Of a stretch of 64,000 nt of DNA, positions 10,620 to 23,049 are shown piece after piece. The DNA comes from Typhlomys cinereus (Eukaryota; Chordata; Mammalia; Rodentia; Platacanthomyidae), in assembly GCA_023101885.1 (NCBI GenBank), contig JALPQD010000303.1:1073786-1137785 (forward strand). Direction: 5' to 3'. Each line of letters starts with the position of its first letter. Within the stretch, counting starts at the first letter, position 1. Made by a program: the position numbers and the translations under genes. The notes beneath the pieces are model-generated. The model had not been told where the DNA came from. It saw only the letters and a program-made list of their open reading frames with translations, and did no database searches.

Positions 10620-11200
10620 GCATAGCTTAAAAACCTTTGTTGATAAGAAATAAGATGACAGTGTCTGGATCCAGTACAATAGTGAGTGAAGATAGAGGTG
10701 CAGGCAGATTTGCAAGCCATTGGAAGAGTGAATAGGACATGCTCTGTAACATAGGCTCCCTTTTCTGCCAGCTACATTATACTGTGCCTTGTATATTTAT
10801 AAGAAAAACAAAAGAGAACATTACTCAGGTGATTGGATAGAAACACTCTTGAACATAAATTCATAGGCACTCAGGGTAAATGGGAATTTAGGCATATCTT
10901 AGGAATGAACAGGGTCCCAGGTTGTGATTGCGAAGAGACAACCAACCCCATATCCATGAGTAAGATTACCAAAGTAAGGGTGGCAAGTGATTCTACTAGG
11001 TTTGTTGGGGTTGCAGATATAGCTGCTTCTACCTTACCTTCTCATCTGAGACTCTGAGTCCTATATTTAGAAGCTTAGACAGTCATGAATCACAGTTAAC
11101 TCTCAGGTCTAATTATTTCCTTGGGTGACGTCAACCCTCATATCTTGAAGACAGAATAAATCCTGCCAGTGAAACCCAGAACAGCATCAAAAGAAGACCT
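10620..11200. other. Unassigned sequence
   Basis: No gene or clear repeat recognised. Confidence 0.35.
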
Positions 11201-11295
11201 GCGTCATCGTATCAGTTCTGATTCTGTGATTGGAGTAATTTATTTCATTCTCTGAGCTTTAATTTCTTTATTTGGAAAACGAGAGATTTGATTTC
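11200..11295 (+). repeat. Possible MIR fragment
   Basis: Short resemblance to the MIR core (cattctctgagctttaattt). Weak. Confidence 0.35.
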
Positions 11296-11377
11296 TCATC
11301 ATCCAGTGTTAGAAAATAATGGCAACCTTCTGTTTCAAAAAATATTTTATTTTTACTTATTAGAAGGAGAGAGAGAC

Positions 11378-11830
11378 TCCCCATCCAGAGGTTCAGGGAA
11401 CTTTGTGGAAGAGGGGCAGTAAGACTGTAAGAACCTTAAGATGGGGAGGTCCATTGCTGGACAGGTCACTCCAGTCAAGACAAGGCAGCCGCAGCCAGGA
11501 ACTCATAGCAATAGGACTTGACCTCATTAGACCTGCACAGTGGTGGACATGTCAACATGCTCCCATGGACCGGCATGGATCTCAGGAGAAACAATTCAGG
11601 TAGTAGGCTCCTTAGGGCGAGGGGTCAAACAGAGATAGGGGGTGCCCATATCAGCAGGTCACACAAGGAAGCGCCTCTTGGTGTGTGACAAACATCAGGA
11701 CTCAAAGGGCCAAAGGACAGGAGACCAGACCCATGAAGGAAGGATGGGAAGGGATGTGAGAGGAGGAAGGGAGGGGAAACGAGGGAGGCAAGGAATTTAA
11801 AATAGTTAAAACTAAATTTTAAAAAAGAAG
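11378..11830 (+). mobile_element. 5'-truncated L1, 3' UTR
   Basis: Has the L1 tail phrases 'ggttcagggaactttgtgga', 'agactgtaagaaccttaag', 'atggggaggtccattgctgg', then a G/A-rich tract and a terminal A-rich end. The same order is seen at 46375-46735 and 60778-61312. Confidence 0.8.
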
Positions 11831-11880
11831 AGAGAGGGAGAGAGGGAGGGAGGAAGAGAGAGAGACAGAGAGAGAGAGAA
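11826..11880 (+). repeat. (GA)n-rich low-complexity tract
   Basis: About 55 bp of agag/gggagg units directly downstream of the L1 tail. Confidence 0.85.
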
Positions 11881-13400
11881 TGAATAGGGCCACAGCAACA
11901 TGAGGGTGAGGTCAGAGTTGCTTTTCTCTGTCTACCATGTGAGCTTTAGAGATCCTCAGCTGGCTAGGTTTACCCACAGAGCCATTTCACTAACCAAATA
12001 AGAGGTTTTTTTTTAATTTGCTTATCCTAATCTTGAATATAAGTTTATTGAAAGGAGTAGAGCAGGGAAAGCAAATATATTAGGAAACTGGAATGTAGGA
12101 AATTAGAAGGCAGAGATGTTAAATAGGTCCATACTTTGCTAGACAGTGATGTTGTCCTTGATCTCAGAGACTGACATGTCACAAAGGTTTCCACCAGTCA
12201 AAACAGAAAGGTAACTAAGAATTATTAGATTACCTTTGTTTGATAGACATTTTTCAATTAAGGAAATATTCTTGACCTGTGCCATTCTAATGTAGTAGCT
12301 CTTATGCATATGTAACTAGTAAGTCCCTGAAATTTGACAAGTCTGAGGACTGAAAATTTAAGTAGTTATCCTAGGACCCCATAGAATAAGAATAAGTTTT
12401 CAGAAGTTCTGGTGGTAAGGTATTGCAGATACTCCTTTGTCAATCAAAAAGCTACCATGCCCACTCCCAACAAGGTTTGGGTCACAATCCTAGGCTTGGA
12501 GCCTCTTTCATAGGTACTCTATTTCAGTCCTAAGGGTAGTGAGACCTCTGTCCAACAATGATTCCTGCTATACTCACAGTTCTTTGCTTTTTGTTTGATA
12601 AATCTCAGTTATTCCAATTCTCTTAGAGTTAATAATTTTGACATTAAACTTGCTTTGTTCAAACTGCTATATTGCTTTTTTTTTTTCCCCTGCAGAGTGG
12701 TCTCTGATTGACCTGGGATTTGGTTTAGTTATGCTGTTGGGCTTGAGTGGAGCAACAAGATCCTTCCCAATAGGAAATGGAATGCTACCAGCCCATTACA
12801 TGCAGTGTCAATCACACAGCTGATTGCCTCTGCTTGATCATGATAAAGACCTAGGGAATGAATCAGGTGCCTAAGGAATCCACACAGGTGCTTTACCGAT
12901 CTTTGATGACAGCAGTAACTGTAGTGTGGAATGTATTCCTTTAAATGTACTTGAATGCTTACAGAGAGAAAATGCCAAGCTTAGATCTTTTAAGTAGAGA
13001 AGTTAAGAGGATATTTATTTCTTTTATATCAATGACTGATACTGCTAAAAATATGATGAAATGCAATTGTCAGTCAAATTGTTCTAAGTAGCTCATTTAA
13101 AAATGATGAGGAAAGAGATGAGCCATCACACGTCCTAACTCAGTCAAACCTGCCCCAGCCAGATAACCCCTGCCCAGAGCCAGGGGAGCAAAGGCCCTGA
13201 CTACTGCCTCGACAAACCCAAGAATAGGACCCATAACCCTCTCCAGAAAAGTCTTTCAAATTTGGCTAGTCAGACAACCTCATCTGACTTAGAAGAGGCA
13301 AAAATGATCACCAGAAAAAACAGGGGGAACAGCAGCAAGGTGGGAAGGGCCAAGCTCTGTGTCAGTCAAGAATGCAGGCAGTAGTGGCGGCAGCAACAAA
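11881..13400. other. Unassigned sequence
   Basis: 1.5 kb with no confidently recognised repeat and no gene. The short frame at 12638-12823 has no identifiable domain. Confidence 0.35.
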
Positions 13401-13414
13401 GAAGGTATAGTTAC

Positions 13415-13510
13415 AGTTACAGTTACAGTTATAGCTATAGCTATAGTTACATACATATATGTATATATGTATATATACATATATAAAACTATATATATAG
13501 TTTTATAGTT
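13415..13510. repeat. Hexamer (AGTTAC)n grading into (TA)n, with a palindrome
   Basis: AGTTAC/AGCTAT hexamers run into TATATG/TATATA repeats. Positions 13482-13507 are a perfect 26-bp palindrome (left arm tataaaactatat). It directly abuts the left end of the hAT pair. Confidence 0.9.
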
Positions 13511-13920
13511 AGGTACAGGTGTCAACTTGATGGTTGAGGGCTCATGCTCTGGTACATTTGTAGAGAATTAGTCGTTGAGTTAAGCCCAGAGTGAAACTGC
13601 AGGAGATTGTTTAGCTGATGGGGAAGGCCCAGCCTATGGTGTATGGAACTCGTCCCCAGGCAGGTGAATAAAATGGAGGGAATTATTTGATAAAGAGACA
13701 TGCTGGTCTAGCAAGTAACGATTATCCCCTTCTCAGCTGTTACGTAGATATAGTATGGCCAGTTCCCTTGACCCTTTGGTGGTGGTGGTACATGCTCCCC
13801 CCCAAGCTGGACTAAGAACTGTAACCAGACTATCATAAGAAAAAATAAGCCCCTTGTTCTCTTAAGGGGGTTGATGGTGATTTTATCAGCAACCATGCAG
13901 GCGAACTGCAATAATAACAA
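13503..13920 (+). mobile_element. hAT-like element, left member of an inverted pair
   Basis: It starts with a terminal motif containing gtgtcaacttgat and ends with an URR1-like block (cataagaaaaaataagcccc ... gattttatcagcaacc). No transposase reading frame. Confidence 0.6.
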
Positions 13921-13925
13921 AGCTT

Positions 13926-14171
13926 GAAAAAGTGAAGAATGCTCAAGAGTGAACTTAACAGCAAGTTGATGTAGGATAAGGGAAGAGCAAGTCCTTCCTC
14001 CTTGTACTTCCTATTATCTGTCCACCATTGGAAACTACCACCCACTATGGGCTGAGTTTTCCACATCAAACAAGTACCTGCAGACTTGTTCTGGGTCTGC
14101 TCCAACCATTGATTCTCCACAGCTATATATAGTCTGCAACTATCAAGTTGACACTAGAATCTAACCATAAT
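13926..14171 (-). mobile_element. hAT-like element, right member of an inverted pair
   Basis: The reverse complement aligns by eye with 51155-51395, sharing 'atggttggagcag', the 'gtggga/gtgggt' region and 'ttcc.tggtgga'. Its outer end atcaagttgacac is the inverse of the left member's outer end, so the pair has imperfect terminal inverted repeats of about 30 bp. Confidence 0.7.
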
Positions 14172-16700
14172 ACCATACCAAACCTTAAACTATATTATAA
14201 AGCCATAGAAATAAAAACTGAACAGTATTGTCTCCAGAAAAGAGATATAGACTAATGAATGAGAATTGAAGATGAAAATACAAGCACATTCACTCCCAGT
14301 TGACTGATTTTTGATATAGGTGCTAAAAAAATCCATTGGAAAAATCACAGCATATTCAAAAAATGGTTCTAACAAAATTGGATATCTATATGCAGAAGAA
14401 TGAAATCGGACCCTTATTTGTCTCCCTGTACAAAAATCAACTCCAAATGGATCAAAGAACACAATGTTAGACCAGAGACTATAAAACTCCTAGAAGATAA
14501 AATAGGGAATACCCTTAAATTGATTGGCCTTGGCCACTATTTCCTCGGTAGGACCCTCAAAGCCACAGAGAATAAGTCCAACACTAAAGAAGTGAGACTA
14601 TGAAATTAAAAAGCCTTTGCTCAGTAAAAGAAGTCTTTAATCAAGCAAAAAAGGCAACCTACAGAATGGTTGAGCATCTTCACTAGTCACACATCCAATA
14701 GAGGATTAATATCCAGAGTACACAAAGAATTTCAAAAATTAAATGCCAAATAAATAAATACCCCCATTAAAAATGGACTATAGAACTGAAAGGAAACGTC
14801 TCACAAGATGAAATTCAAATGTATAACAAACATCTTTAAAAATGTTTTACCTTGGGGCTGGAGAGGTGGCTCAGGGGTTAAGTCTCTGCCTTGCAGGCAG
14901 AAGGTCCTGAGTTTGGATCCCAGATCCCACGTATAGAAGAGGGGCGGAAGCAGGGGTGGCCTGCGCTTCTGGTCCTGGTAGGGCGGAGCCTGTGAATCCC
15001 AGGGCAGAGTAAACAAGGAGGATGTGGAGGCGGTCCATAGTGGTTCCGGACTTCGCCCGTGGTTCTACACACACACACACACAATTGAATAAATAATAAA
15101 TAATAAAAAAATTAAAAAAAGAAGAAGAAAAATGCCATCCTTATAAAAAAATATTTTACCTTCTTAGTCATTAGGGAAATGCAAATTAACACCATCCTGA
15201 GATATCTGCTCACTTCAGTCAATAGCTATGATCCAAAACAAAGAACAGCAAACACTTATATGGATGTGGCGAAAAAGGGGACCCTCATACATTGCTGGTG
15301 TAAACTTATATAATCCCTTTGACAATCAATTTGGAGTTACCTAGAAAAACTGAAATGCCAGACGATCTAGCTATACGACTCCTGGGAATACTCCCAAAGA
15401 ACACCACAGTCTGTAGTTGAGACATGTATTTAACCATGTTCGTAGCAGCCCTTTTCACGATTTCAAAGAAATGGAATTAACCTAGATGTCCAACTTGATG
15501 AATAGTCAATGAAAGTGTGATACATATATACAATGGAATACTATTCAGCTGTCAGGAAAGATGAACCAATGAACTTTGCCAATAAATGGATGGAACTGGA
15601 AGAAATCACGTTGAGTTAAATATTCCAGACACAGAAATATAGACACTGTATGTTCTCCCTTAAAAATTCTCCCTAGAATTAGTCCTTCAGTTTGAGCTAA
15701 TCAAAGAGAAACTCTTACAACACTCATAAATGCAAAGGAACACAAGAGGAGGGGTGTGTGTGTGTGAATGAGGTGGGAGGAAGAAGGTACCAAAGGAGTA
15801 GAAACAAAAGAGCATGGGTATAAGTTTAAAAAAAGGAGGAGGGGAGGCTTTTAGAATAGAATAGGGAAGAACAGAAATAGGACAAATAAAGAGTGGAGTT
15901 AGCTTCCAGGCAACCAACCACCTGTTTACTATCCCCTATTCCCCCGGCAGGGAGCACAAATCTGTCTAAATCTGTCTAAACAGTAGAAGGAAAGAAAGCT
16001 GACAGTAGAGTGGATCAGATGTCACAGTACTAACCACAAACACTGTAGAGAAACTTCCCTCTAAACACCCCTCATCTTATCTTGAAATAAGAAAAGACAC
16101 AGCCTAGTACACAGAAAGAGCAGTGAAACAGACAACAGCAACCACTTAGAATGCAGAAACACTCAGCCAGAATCAGGCCAAACAAATCTCTTCCCAACTG
16201 GGGGTTCTCAGAATTTGCGAAAGAGAGAGTGGTAAAATTGTAAGAGACTAAAGATGGGGAGGTCCACCACTGGCCAAGGCATTCCACTCAAAGTAGGGCT
16301 ACTGCATCCAGAACCTCATTGCAAAAAGACTTGTCCTCACCAGACATGCGCTATGGCTGACATATCAATCTCCCTCCTCCCCACAGACTACAGAGAATCT
16401 CAGAAATAATTATAAGCAATGGGAACCTCAGAAGTTAGGGCTAGACAAGTGAAGTGGAGTGCCCTATCAATGGGTCTATCCAAGGAAAGGTCACTTGATC
16501 ACAGAGGCCTGGACTCCTACTGCAGCAGCAATCCAAAGGGAGCCCTGGGATCCCTGAAGGAGACAGGAGGCTGAGAGGGGGTGGTGGAATGGACTGGTGA
16601 AGGGGTAGGGTAGCAGCAATTAGAGAGGAGGGAGAGATGGGGAGTGGGAAGCAGAGCTGACCACTAGGAAGGAATCTGAAATTTGTTAATAGCTGTTCAG
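14172..16700 (+). mobile_element. 5'-truncated L1 (ORF2 C-terminal region and 3' UTR)
   Basis: It begins in the reverse-transcriptase/C-terminal part of ORF2 (phrases such as 'ataccaaaccttaaactata', 'cccctggattaa'-type blocks) and runs through the cysteine-rich region to the G/A-rich 3' UTR. Many stops and indels. Copy D of the young SINE (14854-15146) interrupts it. Confidence 0.85.
14854..15146 (+). repeat. Young tRNA-headed SINE, copy D
   Basis: Full tRNA-like head with A-box-like 'tggctcaggggttaa' and B-box-like 'gagtttggatcc', CpG-containing body, (AC)n and an AATAAA-rich tail. A 16-bp duplication with one mismatch lies at 14838-14853 and 15147-15162, inside L1 sequence, so the SINE is younger than that L1. 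Confidence 0.95.
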
Positions 16701-16724
16701 CAAATGCACTTTCTTTTCCTCTTG

Positions 16725-16985
16725 TAAAATAACTGAACTATATTTCCCAGCCTTCTCTTTGCAACTAATGTGGCCATATAACTAAGCTCCTGTGGTGTGC
16801 TACTAAATGTTTAGTACTACAATTTCAGGGTACAGAGAGGTCACTTTATTTCCTATTTTTATGCTATAAATGGTTTCAGAATGGCTGATTTAAAGTTAAC
16901 AATGTGACAGCACTGAAAGTGTACTTGAGATTTATATATCTTTGTAAATATTTGCTACGTGGAAATGGAATAGACACTTTAACCC
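16725..16985 (+). repeat. MLT1-like LTR fragment
   Basis: Resembles MLT1/MaLR LTRs: 'actatatttcccagccttct', 'tttgcaactaatgtggccat', 'ataactaagctcctgtggtg'. Diverged and incomplete. Confidence 0.55.
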
Positions 16986-17389
16986 TACAGCATGATTACT
17001 ATATGTCAGACAGTCATCAAATCAAGTGACATATGCATAGGTAGTATAGGCCGGACCTAATTTATGCTGTATACTTTTTAAGGAAGGCTCTTGTTATCAA
17101 AAAGGTCACAGAAAGGGAAGGACAGAACTGGACAAAAGGGAGACGTCAAGCTGGATAGACATTAAAGATAACTTTGGTCTATTCCACAGCAGCTCTGAAA
17201 CTAAAATACAGTATTGTCCCAAGTAGGGTCAAGATTACTAAGTCTTTATACTCTTACCTCAGTTTTTGGACACCAGCCACCATGGCCAAGATCTTGGCAA
17301 GGAGATTCTGTAGCTCATACATGCAGCAGACAAAGCAAGTCCTACAGTGAAAGAAGCTCTAGAGACTACATATATACCTCACTTTTTAA
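16986..17389. other. Unassigned sequence
   Basis: No gene or repeat recognised. Confidence 0.35.
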
Positions 17390-17600
17390 AAAGCAATTTT
17401 TAAATTATTTTCCAGTTTTACAAGCATATTGAGTACTTACCCCTGCTTCCCTCCATTCTTCCTCCCTCTCATCCCTTCATCAATCCATCTTACTTCCTCC
17501 CACCCTCACACCTATCTGCTTCTGTGGACCCCAGGGTTCCCTCTGGCTTGTCTATTCTTGCGGGGGTTCAGGCCTCTTGTGGCATACCAAGTTGTATATG
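17390..17600 (-). mobile_element. L1 3' UTR fragment
   Basis: Plus strand shows the complement of the L1 tail: 'attattttccagttttacaa' followed by a C/T-rich tract and 'ttcaggcctcttgtggcata'. 5'-truncated. Confidence 0.7.
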
Positions 17601-17765
17601 TCACTTTTATCCTGACAACAACTCTATGGAAAGAGCCTATTCATACTCCCATTTTACCCATAAACAAATGAGGATCGGAGAGCTTAAATAATTGTCTTAG
17701 ATCACAGATTTGGTGATTCATGCTCACTTTCTCTCATCCCTGATACGCTGCTCTGCTCTACCCAT
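17600..17765 (+). repeat. MIR-like ancient SINE
   Basis: Pattern 'atcctgacaacaactctatg', 'cccattttacccataaacaa', 'atgaggatcggagagcttaa' is the MIR core and 3' half. Confidence 0.75.
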
Positions 17766-17929
17766 CCCATATATGCAAGATAGATAGGGCAGAAGGTTCA
17801 GGAAGGAAAGACACTGGGGCGTGACAGTTCTCAAAGGACAAACTATCACTTTAATGTTGAAAAATCTTCTGACATATGGCATGTTCTTTTAGAGAATTTT
17901 GACTTGATCATTTGCATTTCACTATCTCA

Positions 17930-18135
17930 TTTTATTATTGATTATCATATGATATACATATTTACAGGCTACAATGTGATGCTTCCATACATGTGACATT
18001 TCAAAATTATCAAATGATATAATTCAGTATATACATCCATAAAATTGAAATCTTATTATTTGCAACATCATGGATGAATCTGGAGTATCTTATGCTAAGG
18101 GAAATAACAGACTCATCTCTAAGATGGCAGATAGC
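17930..18135 (+). mobile_element. Ancient L1M fragment
   Basis: Contains L1M-like 'gatatacatatttacaggct' and 'aacatcatggatgaatctgg' blocks. Diverged. Confidence 0.45.
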
Positions 18136-18820
18136 ACTTAAACACTGTTGGACAGACTCCTCAGGAAATAATCTAGGAAAGGCTGAAAAAGAATTATCAA
18201 TTCCTTTCTAGATAACTAAAAAAAAAAAAAAAAAGTAACATTGAGGGAGGCAACCGCAATACCAGAAGCCAGGGGAAAAAAATTTACCTCAGTGTTGGGC
18301 GCTCAGCACTTGCACCCTACAAAACAGAATCAAGATGCCACTTAGAAAAGACTTACGTTCCAGTTATGGGTTGACAGCCTGAGACCTTTAGTAAACCACA
18401 CTCTCCAGAGCTCAGGTCAAGAAGTGTGGGGCTATATGAGAAACCTGACAAACGAATACTGCTAGGCTGCAGAAAAGAAATGTAAAGAAATGAAGTGCTT
18501 AGCTTGTTGAAAATTTGGTGAGAACTAAAGTTGCACAAGAAATTCCACAGAGCAATATGTAGGACATTGCAAGAGCTGCACAAAGAGCAAAATAACATTT
18601 GAAACAAAAGCCCAAAAGGTATTCCAAGAAATGTAATCAGATCATATACTGCACCTGAGAAGCACTGCAGTGGTTGCCTAATCATTAAATTGGATCCGAG
18701 AGGCAATTAGGCCTTCCAGTGAGCCGTTGGTCAAAGAGGTCTCAAAGGCCCCCAAACAGTAGAGGCATTTGTCTTTGTTCTCGGTTGCCCTCCAGAACCT
18801 GTTAGTAAGAGCCTATTAGG
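18136..18820. other. Unassigned sequence
   Basis: An A-run near 18219-18235 and a 117-codon minus-strand frame at 18353-18706 with no recognisable domain. Possibly an old LTR; not assignable by eye. Confidence 0.3.
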
Positions 18821-18821
18821 T

Positions 18822-18831
18822 GTTTTTTTTG

Positions 18832-18860
<29 letters not shown>
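18822..18860 (+). repeat. (TTTTG)n simple repeat
   Basis: About seven gttttg-type units, the complement of the variable tail of the L1 that follows. Confidence 0.9.
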
Positions 18861-18863
<3 letters not shown>

Positions 18864-19585
18864 CAAATCTTTATTTTTTAAAAATTTTATATGCAAACAG
18901 AATGAGCTTATGTCCTTTTCCACCCTTCTCATCACCCACCCTTCCCTTTTCATTTACCGATCTCATCTCCCTCCCTTCCAGTCACCACGTACCTCCTGCT
19001 CTCATATTCCTCTGCAAGTGTGGATCACGGGCCTCTTTTTGAGTCTGGACATGAGTCTGGACACCTGTGGTAGTGCAAGTGACTTTCCAGTAGACAGACC
19101 TTCAGGTGGGGCTGTTCTCCTTCTCTTGTCTGGCACCTATCCCAGTAATTCTCTTGGTGTGTTGTTTCTCCCGAGAGCCTTGCTGTCCATGGGTGAATGT
19201 TGATTTGTCAGCCTTTGTGAGGATCTGGGGAAGTAGATCTCATTGCAGCGAGCTCCTGGATGCAGCAGCCTTGTCATGACTGGAGTGTCATGGCTGGCAG
19301 TTCACCTCCCCACCTTTAGAGTCTTACAATCTTACTGCTTCCTCTTCTGCAGATTCCCTGAGCCTTTGGATGGGGAGCGATTTTGATGACCTGATTAGGG
19401 CTGAGGATTCCAGGATCACCTATACTCTGTATTCTGGCCAGCTGTGGTTCTGTGCATCTCTAATCATTGCAACAGGATACATTTTGGTTGAGTGCTGAGA
19501 GCTTTTCTTATCTAAGAGTTTATTAAGAAGTGTTTAGATGGTAGTCTACTACCAAGTAGTTATAGGTAAAACTAACACTTTTGTT
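18861..19585 (-). mobile_element. 5'-truncated L1, 3' UTR
   Basis: The complement of an L1 tail with a C/T-rich tract, a 'ccccacctttagagtcttac' block, 'ctgagcctttggatggggag' and 'tcttatctaagagttta'. Collinear with the minus-strand L1s at 31555 and 48020. Confidence 0.8.
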
Positions 19586-19589
19586 CTTG

Positions 19590-20340
19590 TCTTGCAGTAA
19601 AACCCTATTGGTGAAGATATAACATACAAGTATCATAGGACATGGAGAAAACAAGCTGTAATGGAACTGGAAGATTTCTCTTGCTGACCTTCAAGGTGTC
19701 AGTCAGTACAGGGTGGCAGGGCAACAAGGCAATCATCAGTCTCACACGGTCATAAATGTTGCAAGCTACAATAACAACCACTCTGGCAAAAGGTGACCAT
19801 TGATGCAATAGTAACATGAATAGTATAGGGCTAACCAACTGCTTTCTTACTGGATTTAAAGACGGCTTTTGGCAGAGAACATATTCCTGGTACTGTAAAC
19901 CAAGCTAAGTAACTGTGGGAGAGAAGACCATAGGCGCTAGGTGGGAACAAATTACTAAGGTTTATTTTAAGTTCTTGATAGCAAACTGCCATTTAAACAT
20001 ATGATTATACCTATAGATGAGAAACTCTCAGGATTTGACCAAGAAGTATCATTTTGCAATAGGTGCAGAGAATCACAACTGATAAAAGTATAGGCAGTAA
20101 GTGACTGTGGAGTGTTCAGCTCTAAACAGGACATGAAAATCACCTCTCATTCCAAGATCAGGAAACCTTGTGAAAGAGATGGAACCCAGTGGGTTAAACG
20201 TGCAAAAAAAGTGAAAGTAGAAGGGAGACAGATGGAGAAAGTATAAAGTGGGATAGGAATGGGGGATAGGACTAGGTAATAAGAGATTAAAAGAAAAAAG
20301 AAACACTAAGGACTAACAACCCAAATGGAAATGATTTTGA
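19590..20340 (+). mobile_element. Rodent L1 (Lx-like) 3' UTR fragment
   Basis: Carries 'tttcttactggatttaaaga', 'atttgaccaagaag..cattttgcaataggtg' and 'gtgactgtggagtgttcagc', as in other rodent Lx-type tails. It lies tail-to-tail with the preceding minus-strand L1. Confidence 0.5.
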
Positions 20341-20775
20341 AAATAAAGAAATCCAGTAAGTTAAGTACACAGTTCAGTGGAAAGCCTCACCAACAGAAGA
20401 GCTCATGGGGAGAGAATGCCAGGGCTTACAAAGAAGACAGAAAAAGACAACAGTGTTGGGGACAAACACAGCCATTGCCACCTCTTTGGACCCTTTGTAG
20501 CAGCCTCTCGCTCCTCTGAAGAACTCAGCAGAATCATTTCCATGACTTGCTTCCAACCAACTTCATCTCTCCCCACTGTTCCATTTTACGTAACTGCAGT
20601 CCTCAAGATCGGTGGACTCAGAATCGAGACCTGGAATGCTGGGGTGATCTGCAAATACTTTCAGAATTCACTTTAGTGTCTTCATAACTGGAACATCAAC
20701 AGGCCCTTGTCTGTGGTTGAAAAACATCTACTTGCGGAATTTTGAAGAAATATTTCAAGTGCAATTGAAAAATGT
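20341..20775. other. Unassigned sequence
   Basis: Several short overlapping frames, none with a recognisable domain. Confidence 0.3.
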
Positions 20776-21105
20776 ACAGCTGGGGAACCGGGAAATGGCT
20801 TAGTCTGATAAAGCATTTGCTGTGCAAGCATGAGGACCTGAGTTGGATTCCCAGAACCCACATAAAATCTGGGTATAGCTGAGAGCCTGTAATCCCAGTG
20901 TACGGGAGGCACAGACAGGAGAATCTCTGAGGCTTGCTGGCCAGTCATTCTAGCTGAACTAGATGCAAAATTCCAGGTTCAGAGAGAAAACTTATCTCAA
21001 AAAGTAAGGTGAGAATGACTGAGAAAGACATCTGATGTCTTCACACATACACATACACACACACACACACATACACACACACACACATGCATACATGCAC
21101 GCCTG
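20776..21105 (+). repeat. B3 SINE
   Basis: Full-length by pattern: tRNA-like head with 'gtgcaagcatgaggacctga', centre 'gcctgtaatcccagtgtacg', 'cttgctggccagtcattcta', 3' 'ggttcagagagaaaac' and an (AC)n tail at about 21048-21090. Confidence 0.85.
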
Positions 21106-22247
21106 CACACACAAGAATGTGTACATATACATAAACACATGCAGAAAATGTGTAGAAAAGAATTACAATAGTCCAGAGCTGAGTGGGCAATAGAGAATGA
21201 ACACAGGCGGAGGGAAGAGCACAAGACAGTTCAAACTCCAGAAAGGTGAAAACCTTACATATCTTATGCACATGGTGTCTGTCAATACTGGCCATGGAAG
21301 AGCAGTTGGCTCCATGAATATGTAGAGGAGAGAGAAAGAAGACTAAAATCAGAGGGTCTATTGGTTAGGTCTCAGCAGGAAACAAAATATATCCAACATA
21401 ATTCAGGAGACACGGCCTCCATGAGAGGATGTCTTATAAAGAGGTTGTGTGGTACTAAGAGAAGGGCTAAGGACATTACTGTGCCTAGATGCCATCCACA
21501 GGAGAGTGATACAAGCTCCCAGACCCATGGCTCAGGAGCAGCCCATCCAACTACAGAGTACGGCTGCATAGGAGAGAGCTGCACTGAGGTTGGGGGGCCT
21601 GAGGAAGAAGATGCTGGCCTTCAGCCTCCTCTTCTGATGCCCTTCATTCTCCAGCAGGTGGTCCACACTGGTTGTACCCAACTATAAGCCGAGAACATGA
21701 TATGAAGGTGCAGAAGTTTAGAGACTGGTCCAGTCTGGGTGGGTTCTGGGAATGAGAGCAAAGATAATCCCCAGCCCATGGAGTGAGTTGAAATGGATAG
21801 TTGGAGAAACAAAACTAAATCACTTCTTCCTATTTCAAAGTCTTTATTCAGTCCTGTCTCCCCAAAGATATCCCTGGCCCATTTATCTCTGGTATTTGGA
21901 TCCAGAAGCTACAGTTATTGGAAGTATTAAATGGGTAAATGGCAAAATATGAAACTTTGGAAAGCTTTACCTATATTCACAGTCTAACTTTGTCATTGCT
22001 TATTAGTAAATTGGGCTACATACTTCAAAAAAAAAGACAACAGTAAATTAATTATAAATAATTAAATTAATACAAACTGTAAGTAAAACACGTAAGGTTT
22101 TGGGGAATATCTTAAACAGACAAATTATGAACTATAGGCATAGGAGAAGAATAATTCTGTGTAAAAGGGATAGAAAATATTTTCAGTACAATCATAGCAA
22201 AAATTCCCCAAATTACTGCCCAGTCAAGTACAAGTATGCAAAGTCAA
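21106..22247. other. Unassigned sequence
   Basis: No recognised repeat. The frames at 21361-21687 and on the opposite strand lack identifiable domains. Confidence 0.35.
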
Positions 22248-22261
22248 AAAAGAAATTTCCC

Positions 22262-22988
22262 TGCCATATGACCCTGCGATTCCACTTTTGGGAATAACCC
22301 CCCCATGCAGCAGAGGTTCACCTCGATAGCACGAGCACGACCATGTTCATAGCAGCACTGTTTACAATAACAAAGTCATGGAATCAACCCAAATGTCCAA
22401 CAGTTGATGAGTAGATAAGGAAACTGTGATACATCTATACAATGGAGTACTACTCAGCCATCAAAAATGATGAATTACTGGAATTTGCTGGGAAATGGAT
22501 GTCATTAGAAACAATTATATTAAGTGAACTATCCCAAACCCAGAAAGTTAAGCGCCGTATGTACTCCCTAATAGGTGGCTCCTAGTACCAAACTCACCCA
22601 GCCCACATTGAGACACTCAAAGGTAAACCTATGTAATACAGTAAATGCAAGGATTATGAATAGGAGGGATGGGGTTGGAGGGCCACACCAAACACAAGGA
22701 GAGAGGGGACCATGTTACAGCAGAGAAAATAGGCCTCCAAGGAAGGCAAGTAAGTAATGTGACACCTAGTTAAGTTCACAGACGTCCTTGTACGTCATCA
22801 GAGAGGAGGACCAAGAGGAGAGTTAGGCATACACAATAAAGGACTCTCTGGGAATTGGGGGGGGGAGACACTGGGGGATGGGGAGGGAGGGAGGGGGAGC
22901 AGAGGGTTCAGGAGGAGGAGGAGGTTGGGAGGGAACTGGTTTACCTATTAAGTTTGTATGAGCGGAAATAATAAAAAATGTATTAAAC
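22262..22988 (+). mobile_element. 5'-truncated L1 with target-site duplication
   Basis: 727 bp from the ORF2 C-terminus (tacaatggagtactactcag region) through the G-rich 3' UTR to an A-rich end. A perfect 14-bp duplication (aaaagaaatttccc) at 22248-22261 and 22989-23002 bounds it. Relatively young. Confidence 0.93.
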
Positions 22989-23049
22989 AAAAGAAATTTC
23001 CCATATTAAATTATAGCTAAAACAATAAATATTCACAACAAGGAAAGTA

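Noticed and set aside
14854..14930. tRNA-like sequence with A and B boxes (also at the heads of all other SINE copies)
   Set aside because: It is the head of a dispersed SINE with body, A-rich tail and target-site duplication. The cloverleaf arms are not complete enough for a functional tRNA gene.
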